Below, one piece after another: positions 9,987 through 14,590 of a DNA stretch of 14,590 nt. The position numbers were made by a program, and so were the translations under genes. Below the pieces are notes generated by a model. The model saw only the letters and a list, made by a program, of their open reading frames with translations. It did not search any database and had not been told where the DNA came from. Each line of letters begins with the position of its first letter. Positions within the stretch are counted from its first letter, which is position 1. Origin of the DNA: Tetmemena sp. SeJ-2015 (lineage: Eukaryota > Ciliophora > Spirotrichea > Sporadotrichida > Oxytrichidae); assembly GCA_027382625.1 (NCBI GenBank), contig JAJKFJ010021676.1, positions 1 through 14,590 of the forward strand. The letters are read 5' to 3'.

Positions 9987-10737
9987 ATGATGGCGAAGAT
10001 TGATTTCGAAAGATTAGAGAAGGGAAAGAGCGAGGCCTTCGGAGCTCAAAGGAGGCTGAAATGCCCTGTATATCTCTAAGATGTCAGCTAAGCCTGCGCA
10101 AACCACAAACTTCGAACCTACATAATGGGCGTACTCTAGGCTCGTTCTACTTTGAGAATAAAGCAGATGCGAGAAATGATAATTTCTGGATCAAATTGAG
10201 GAGAATCGTGTCATCGCACTCTTAATTGCTATTCCAAGTCATAATGATAGACCCAGCTTTGCAGACTCGCAATTCCCTCCCGTATGAACATCTCTCTAAA
10301 GCGTTGATCAGGGCAATTCCATTATCCAGCTTATCTTACAGAGTACTAATATTTTAGTGGGGCACACCAAGTATGAGGAATTCGGCGAGCAAGTTTTGGA
10401 TGAGAGCGGCTACAACCTTGAGAAAACATTAAGATGGGTCAAGCTCACATCTCGGGGCATTCTCATCAACTCGAATCAGTCCTAGCATTCAGAGGAGCTT
10501 TGCTTGATAGTTTCAAAGGGCTCAGTTGATAAAGAAATTCTTGATAACCTGCCTTCATAAATCTACTCTTAAATGAGGAACTATTCTGAGAAGCCCGAGA
10601 AGCTCTGGGTATGGATTGACTAGTACTGCTCGGGATCACTCAGGTTGGAGATATACGCCCGATTTCATTTCGTGAGAAAGTTTATAGCGCATGTGGGCCT
10701 TGAGTTGGAAGTGGATTCAATTATGAGGATTGATTGA
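9987..10737 (+). pseudogene. MT-A70 family N6-adenine methyltransferase, frameshifted
   Basis: MT-A70 (METTL3/METTL14/MTA1) enzymes put an N6-methyl group on adenine in RNA or DNA. Blocks occur in the family's order across three frames. CPVYL near 10058 (frame 3) may be the start of the domain. FQVIMIDPALQ with LPYEHLSKAL...AIPL is in frame 2; DPAL at 10250-10261 stands where the catalytic DPPW should be. Then come GYNLEKTLRWVKLTSRG, QHSEELCLIVSKG, SQMRNYSEKPEKLW, WIDQYCSGSLRLEIYARFH and VGLELEV (frame 1, to TGA 10735). Five TAA/TAG codons (10297, 10483, 10558, 10570, 10621) lie in the last frame, the last four at positions where Gln fits. With DPPW lost and at least two frameshifts it cannot be a working enzyme as read. 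The family call is strong; whether the target is RNA or DNA cannot be told. Confidence 0.75.
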
Positions 10738-11254
10738 GATGACCATGCAGGAGAGGTATTTGGCTTAATATAATTAGTAAAAATTCTAAATTAAAACTTA
10801 AATTCATGCTGATGCATTATTTTATATTCACAATTTCCTCATAGAAATATTTTAAAAACTCCTTTTCTTGTGTCATTCAAAGCCTTGAGCTACCTTAAAT
10901 ATGAAATATTTATTAAAAAAAACTGTGTACAGAATATCAAGATGCATTATAATTTGACTTCTATTTCAAATCCTTATCTTTACTACTACTTCCAATGAGT
11001 CGAGCAAACATTTTAGAGTTCCATTCCTTCAATTTCATTTACTCAATTTACATAATTAACCTCGATCTTGTACTATTATATAAATCTTGTTGAAAAGATT
11101 TAAAAGACTAATGTGATTGAAAATTTTCTAGTCTATGATGGAATTGTTTTAGAACTTGGAAAATAAAAACTAATTTGTTCTAAAAAAGTAGATTAATTAT
11201 TTAATTCAAAAATATTTTTAAAATTTTTCAGGTTATTATCCTTTAAAATTGTAA
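10738..11254. other. AT-rich spacer
   Basis: No gene, RNA or clear repeat is visible between the methyltransferase remnant and repeat copy 2. Base composition is strongly AT-rich. Confidence 0.5.
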
Positions 11255-11652
11255 AATTAAAATTTGGGGTTTTTAAAAATTAATATATGGAGAGTTGCAA
11301 CTTCGTGCAGTTGAAATCCAACATCCCAAAACTGCAGCTTGTTCGATACTTATTAAAAAAATTTATATGATTTATTCTTTTCATCATAATCTCAGCACCT
11401 CCCAGCATCAAGATATGATGCGCCCAAATTCCCAAACTCCAAATGTCAACTTTTTATAATTTGTGTCGCTTATAACTTTGGACTAAGCTCTCCCACGCAA
11501 AAGTTGTAAAAAATACTTAGAATTTCATGCTGAATCGAATGGTATAATAGTTATTAAAATTTGATACTCTACAACAGTCACAATTTTATTCCATTTTAAT
11601 TTAATATCTAATTAAATCCTCTTCTTTATTTTAATTTTCTGCTATAATATAA
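11255..11652 (+). repeat. Dispersed repeat copy 2
   Basis: Shares with copy 1 the ordered landmarks GTGCAGTT, GCTTGTTCGATA (11336-11347), TTGTGTC (11461) and TTCCATTTTAATTTAAT. Its right half (11461-11652) also matches copy 3 (13832-14025) in inverted orientation through TTGTGTCGCTTATAAC, CTCCCAC, AGAATTTCATGCT and CTGCTATA. Non-coding. Copies 2 and 3 could be the inverted ends of one larger element. Confidence 0.7.
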
Positions 11653-11724
11653 ATAGCTATGGCGTATTGAATATCCAGTTTCGGAGTAATAAAGTTGAAC
11701 TGCTCCTAAATGAAAGTTCTATAA

Positions 11725-11732
11725 AACAAATT
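11725..11732 (+). repeat. Target-site duplication, left copy
   Basis: AACAAATT abuts the left inverted repeat; the same 8 bases stand at 12532-12539 beside the right inverted repeat. Confidence 0.75.
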
Positions 11733-12531
11733 GGGGGGGGCCTTTCCTCGTCATCCACTTTTTTCATGAAAATATGAAAAATCACTATCTAGCTTAAAAT
11801 TAGCCAAAAACACCAATTTTTTATACCTAATTCAAATTCATAGGGCTTATCATGATCATATTCTTTAATTTAGAAAATAGATCTCAATTTTTTTAGAATC
11901 AGACAGACAAAATTTTTATTTTTAATGCAATTTTATAGAATAAAACTATATTTTATTGAATAAAAATATATGTTTTCAAAATATAAGATAATAGTTAACT
12001 ACGAAAAATATCAATGAGACATTTATAAATGAGATGAAATTCCTTTAATATGCTTTAAGCTATTTAAAAGCTTAAGCTTCGATATTCAATTCTAGAATAT
12101 TTTGAAAGATTTTTAGAATACATGAAATTTCATATTTAATCATACAATCAAAGAAAAATATGTATTTAATGAAATAAGTTGACTTTGATCTATTTTTTTG
12201 CTCAGATTATTCAATTAGGAATACTAAAAATGAAAAGGACTCCAAAACGATGATAAGGTGGTTTAGAGTACATTTTATTTTTACATTAGATATCTTCAAC
12301 TTGTGAAAAATTAATTATCCTTGTGATATTGCCACTCCTTTAAAATTTAATTTTTTTGAAATAAATATTTCCCGATGGCTCCAAATATTTTCTAAATTAA
12401 AGAATATGATCATGATAAGCCCTATGAGTTTGAATTAGGTATAAAAAATTGTTGTTTTTTGCTAATTTTAAGCTTGATAGTGATTTTTCATATTTTCATG
12501 AAAAAAGTGGATGACGAGGAAAGGCCCCCCC
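11733..12531. mobile_element. Non-autonomous TIR element (MITE-like), 8-bp TSD
   Basis: Terminal inverted repeats of about 148 bp (11733-11879 and 12386-12531) start with G8 / C7 followed by CCTTTCCTCGTCATCCAC and stay nearly identical to their inner limits. They enclose about 500 bp of AT-rich DNA with no coding blocks. The element is flanked by an identical 8-bp duplication, AACAAATT. Eight-base duplications are typical of hAT- and P-like transposases, but no transposase of that kind is in the window, so the superfamily is uncertain. Near-identical ends suggest fairly recent movement. Confidence 0.85.
12386..12531 (-). repeat. Right terminal inverted repeat of the MITE
   Basis: Reverse complement of 11733-11879 with few mismatches. 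The inner limit is at TATTTTCTAAATTAAAG and the outer limit at the C7 run. Confidence 0.85.
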
Positions 12532-12539
12532 AACAAATT
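12532..12539 (+). repeat. Target-site duplication, right copy
   Basis: AACAAATT, identical to 11725-11732. It lies 11 bases before the left arm of the large palindrome. Confidence 0.75.
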
Positions 12540-12629
12540 TCATATTAATATTAAAGTCATCAGGGTGAAGGTCAAAAAAGAGATCAAATCTTATTTAAGG
12601 AAGGGGAGGTTTGGTGACTGTTTTTAATA

Positions 12630-12663
12630 AAGTGATATATATATGATAAATTTTAAATAAACA
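12630..12663 (+). promoter_or_regulatory. Possible TATA-type promoter and leader
   Basis: GATATATATATG followed by TTTTAAATAAACA directly precedes the ATG at 12664. The same arrangement stands in the other arm (about 13062-13104), with a longer AT run. An AT-rich leader before a GC-rich start of coding is usual in ciliates. No experimental signal is implied. Confidence 0.25.
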
Positions 12664-12798
12664 ATGGCAGGTGAAGATACAAACTTCAAGCACATCAACA
12701 AGAGCATCGACTTCGAGACCACCACCCCACGCCACCAGCTACTCCAACACTGCGCTTACCAAACCCCACATCCTCCGAGATCTCAAGGTCAACTTTGA
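12664..12798 (+). pseudogene. 5' end of an unknown gene, left palindrome arm
   Basis: A 44-codon frame starts at ATG (MAGEDTNFKHINKS...) and stops at TGA in the junction with the rRNA-derived apex. Codons are strikingly C-ending (TTC, AAG, ATC, GAC, GAG, ACC) in AT-rich surroundings, as in well-expressed ciliate genes. Only about the first 40 residues belong to the shared arm; the rest of the gene is absent. No domain is recognisable. It looks like a promoter-plus-first-codons fragment captured when the palindrome formed. Confidence 0.5.
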
Positions 12799-12818
12799 AC
12801 TTTCTTTAAAGTTCAAAG
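12793..12818. repeat. 11-bp perfect hairpin at the arm/apex junction
   Basis: CTTTGAACTTT and AAAGTTCAAAG pair fully around a CTTT loop. It is present only on the left side, between the arm and the rRNA piece; the right side has just GAAA at this point. Confidence 0.8.
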
Positions 12819-12931
12819 GCAGTCATCCAACTTAGTACGAGAGGAATAGTTGGTTCAGATAATGATGACTCTAAAACAAGGGTGAAAAACAAAAGTGAAG
12901 CTACCATCTGTAGGATTATGACTCAAACTGC
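12819..12931 (+). rRNA. Large-subunit rRNA fragment with sarcin-ricin loop
   Basis: AGTACGAGAGGAA (12834-12846) is the universal sarcin-ricin loop, where elongation factors dock. It is closed by CCAACT/AGTTGG (helix 95) and AGTCATC/GATGACT (12821-12827 with 12864-12870, helix 94). GAAGCTACCATCTGT and GGATTATGACT (12898-12923) match the segment that follows in eukaryotic 28S rRNA, and GCAGT/ACTGC closes the domain. This is nuclear cytoplasmic-type sequence, not bacterial or mitochondrial. The rest of the rRNA is absent, so this is an isolated piece of the 28S 3' region, on the + strand, at the apex of the palindrome. It could be a captured rDNA fragment, a separately transcribed rRNA piece or an rRNA-derived element. 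Confidence 0.88.
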
Positions 12932-12935
12932 TTTC

Positions 12936-13061
12936 ACCTTGAGATCTCGGAGACTGTGGGGTTTGGTAAGCGCAGTGTTGGAGTAGCTGGTGGCGTGGGG
13001 TGGTGGTCTCGAAGTCGATGCTCTTGTTGATGTGCTTGAAGTTTGTATCTTCATCTGCCAT
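12936..13061 (-). pseudogene. 5' end of the same unknown gene, right palindrome arm
   Basis: Minus-strand copy of the left-arm gene fragment starting MADEDTNFKHINKS, with about 41 shared codons. The frame stays open to 12855 by running antisense through the rRNA piece, giving 68 codons, but that tail is not a natural protein sequence. The third codon is Asp here and Gly in the left arm. Confidence 0.5.
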
Positions 13062-13080
13062 TGTTTATTTAAAATTTATC

Positions 13081-13102
13081 ATATATATATATATATATAT
13101 AT
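13081..13102. repeat. (AT)11 microsatellite
   Basis: Eleven AT dinucleotides in the right arm, against five at 12635-12644 in the left arm. This is the main length difference between the arms. Confidence 0.9.
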
Positions 13103-13258
13103 CACTTTATTAAAAAACAGTCACCAAACCTCCCCTTCCTTGAATCAGATTTGATCTCTTTTTTGACCTTCACCCTGATGACTTTAATAATTAAATTATT
13201 AATTTTAAATAAAATTCTTTCTAATTTGGTAAGCTTGAAGGGCGCTTAATATTATACG

Positions 13259-13569
13259 TTCAGCCCCGATTTTTCAAAAACTTTTCAGTTAGCTTCTGTG
13301 AAATCTGGACGAATGAGGACGAAGCTCTTGTCATCTGTGTTAAAACTTGATACTGTAAGCACTCCTTGTCGGCCGAGTATTGCTACAAAAATTGAAATAA
13401 AGGTATTTTTTACTTTATTAAATCCCAAAATTATAGGGAACGTTCTAAATCAACATGCCAATCATGGATGAATTTAAAGATACTTTTCTAAAATTCAGTA
13501 ATAAAAATAAAAACATTGGATAATCTGGAAAAGGTGGCTCCTAGCCTGTAGTGAAAAATCGGGGCTGAA
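13259..13569. mobile_element. 311-bp element with 18-bp perfect inverted ends
   Basis: TTCAGCCCCGATTTTTCA at 13259-13276 is repeated exactly, inverted, at 13552-13569. The interior is non-coding and moderately AT-rich. No flanking duplication was found. It is probably a small non-autonomous transposon unrelated to the larger element at 11733, whose ends differ. Confidence 0.65.
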
Positions 13570-13831
13570 GGGATAATAATATTTTTTTGGTAATTTGAAT
13601 TTAAATTAAAATTTTTGACTGTTGTGACAAATAAATTTCAAATTTTAAATTTGAGTGATGATGTAGGTATTAATATTATCGAACAGCATTCAAATTCTCT
13701 TTAACTTAAATATATTATTTTAAGCAAGAGATTTCTTATATCTCCAGTGGCAGAGTGAATCCTACTTTAAATATCTATTTTTTCGAAATTGTAGAGCGTC
13801 TCATATTCCATAATGGTTCAAATAAAAACCC

Positions 13832-14025
13832 AATATAGCAGAGAATTGAATAAAAAAGAGAATTAAATTATATATTAAATTAAAATGGAATAAATCAGTG
13901 ACAGTTGAAGTGTGTCCAATTAAAATGATAATTACACCGTTCGATTTAGCATGAAATTCTATAAAATTTTCATCCTTGCAACTGTTTTGTGGGAGCTGTC
14001 AGTCAAGAGTTATAAGCGACACAAG
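13832..14025 (-). repeat. Dispersed repeat copy 3 (inverted)
   Basis: Read on the minus strand, it follows the right half of copy 2: TTGTGTCGCTTATAAC, GCTCCCAC, AGAATTTCATGCT, AATCGAACGGT, TTCCATTTTAATTTAAT, CTGCTATA. Similarity to copy 2 beyond 14025 is not clear. Its inverted orientation relative to copy 2 brackets the whole foldback cluster. Confidence 0.7.
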
Positions 14026-14169
14026 TTCAGACAAAGATGATGACTAAGATAACGATGAATGAAAACACAAAAACCCCCTAATATGATAAGAAAGGGAAAA
14101 TAAGTTGTGTATAATTAATTTCTATATTATTGTAGAAATCAGAATGAAATGTAAAATTGAATTAATCGA

Positions 14170-14246
14170 ATTAAATTTACAATTTAATTCCGGAATTTTT
14201 TAAGCCCAAATTAATATATACATACCGCGGCTGCTTACTCAAACTA
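14170..14246 (-). rRNA. Possible degenerate small-subunit rRNA fragment
   Basis: On the minus strand AGCAGCCGCGGTA (14223-14235) equals the universal 530-loop segment of small-subunit rRNA. It is preceded by AGTTTGAGT, resembling the AGTCTGGTG that normally stands there. GTATATATTAA and CTTAAAAAATTC follow, close to the GTATATTAAAG and GTTAAAAAGCTC of eukaryotic 18S, if about 15 bases between have been deleted. A 10-bp-arm palindrome (14168-14190) overlaps the far end. The 13-base core is unlikely by chance in such AT-rich DNA; the flanking match is looser. Confidence 0.35.
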
Positions 14247-14255
14247 TGATCAACA

Positions 14256-14590
14256 TATTAGACTTATTTTCTACGATCTCACATAATACAAAGTTAGGGC
14301 TTTAAATATACCATAATATTGGAGGAATACAAAAGTTTTTCCCAAGTTATGGAAAATAAATAAGAGCAATTTCGCGAAATACCTCAAAATTATATAATTA
14401 TTACCCAAATGCAAAACCCCAAAACTCTTCTTTTCTTGTTCACTGGCTTAAAACATTCTGTTAGCCTATAGATGACAAAGCCACCTTTGAGTAGCATCAT
14501 ATTAATGATTTCAAGCTTGTAAAAATGTTGCAATTCAAAAAGGATAACTAAAGCAATATTTCCTATTCATACATGTTTGCTAGAAGAGAC
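14256..14590. other. AT-rich end of window
   Basis: No gene seen. The only structure is GTAAAAATGTTGCAA at 14519-14533, the exact inverted partner of 9636-9650. It could be the far end of a large element or chance in AT-rich DNA. Confidence 0.4.

Larger units (their letters stand above)
12551..13188. repeat. Large palindrome with an rRNA piece at its apex
   Basis: Left arm 12551-12789 (239 bp) and right arm 12936-13188 (253 bp) are near-identical reverse complements. Each contains, reading inwards, a non-coding stretch, an AT repeat, a TTTAAATAAACA leader, an ATG and about 40 GC-rich codons. Differences are small: (AT)5 against (AT)11, one Gly/Asp codon change and a few bases near TTATTTAAGG. 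The 146-bp apex is a large-subunit rRNA fragment. Such high arm identity implies recent formation or gene conversion. Confidence 0.9.

Noticed and set aside
12855..12935. C-terminal half of the minus-strand frame starting at 13061
   Set aside because: It runs antisense through conserved rRNA sequence, so it is not a protein-coding extension.
13290..13345. Hammerhead-ribozyme-like string (GAATGAGGACGAAG)
   Set aside because: The conserved CUGANGA box and closing stems are not there.
1..14590. tRNA genes, CRISPR arrays, telomere repeats
   Set aside because: No cloverleaf with a TTCGA-type T-loop, no regularly spaced identical repeats and no C4A4 or G4T2-type telomere tract was found by eye.

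Overview
The window reads as ciliate DNA. Three recognisable protein remnants (a SecA-type ATPase, a DD34E-type transposase and an MT-A70 adenine methyltransferase) read well only if TAA and TAG are glutamine, the code of hypotrichs, Tetrahymena and Paramecium. TGA looks like the remaining stop but also falls inside conserved blocks, so its role is unsettled. Every recognisable gene is broken by frameshifts, in-frame TGA or lost catalytic residues. The DNA is full of inverted repeats and nested insertions and has long AT-rich gaps. That fits germline-limited (micronuclear) DNA better than a trimmed somatic chromosome. This last point is inference: no telomere repeats or defined excision junctions were seen.

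Layout. 1-5000 is moderately GC-rich and purine-skewed; it holds long TGA-poor frames (best 2564-4069) but no family I recognise. 5000-5470 is a diverged 210-bp tandem duplication built on a ~20-bp repeat. 5471-7260 is AT-rich and empty apart from a short palindrome. 7265-7400 is a G-rich minisatellite. 7442-8431 is a degenerate SecA-like gene. 8431-9384 is a Tc1/mariner-type transposase remnant split by a dispersed repeat, followed by a small frame (9381-9587) and a TIR-like palindrome (9611-9656). 9719-10737 holds a C2H2 zinc finger followed by a broken MT-A70 methyltransferase, all on the + strand.

The right end is a nest of foldback structures. Two copies of the dispersed repeat lie in opposite orientation (11255-11652 and 13832-14025). 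Between them sit an 800-bp element with ~148-bp terminal inverted repeats and an 8-bp target duplication (11733-12531), a 638-bp palindrome (12551-13188) and a 311-bp element with 18-bp inverted ends (13259-13569). The arms of the palindrome carry the 5' end of an unknown GC-rich gene, and its apex is a piece of large-subunit rRNA with the sarcin-ricin loop. A weaker small-subunit rRNA-like piece (530-loop motif) lies at 14170-14246 on the minus strand.

The most interesting items are the rRNA domain held at the tip of a long inverted repeat, and the zinc-finger/MT-A70 pair beside a transposase, which could be cargo of a germline transposon.
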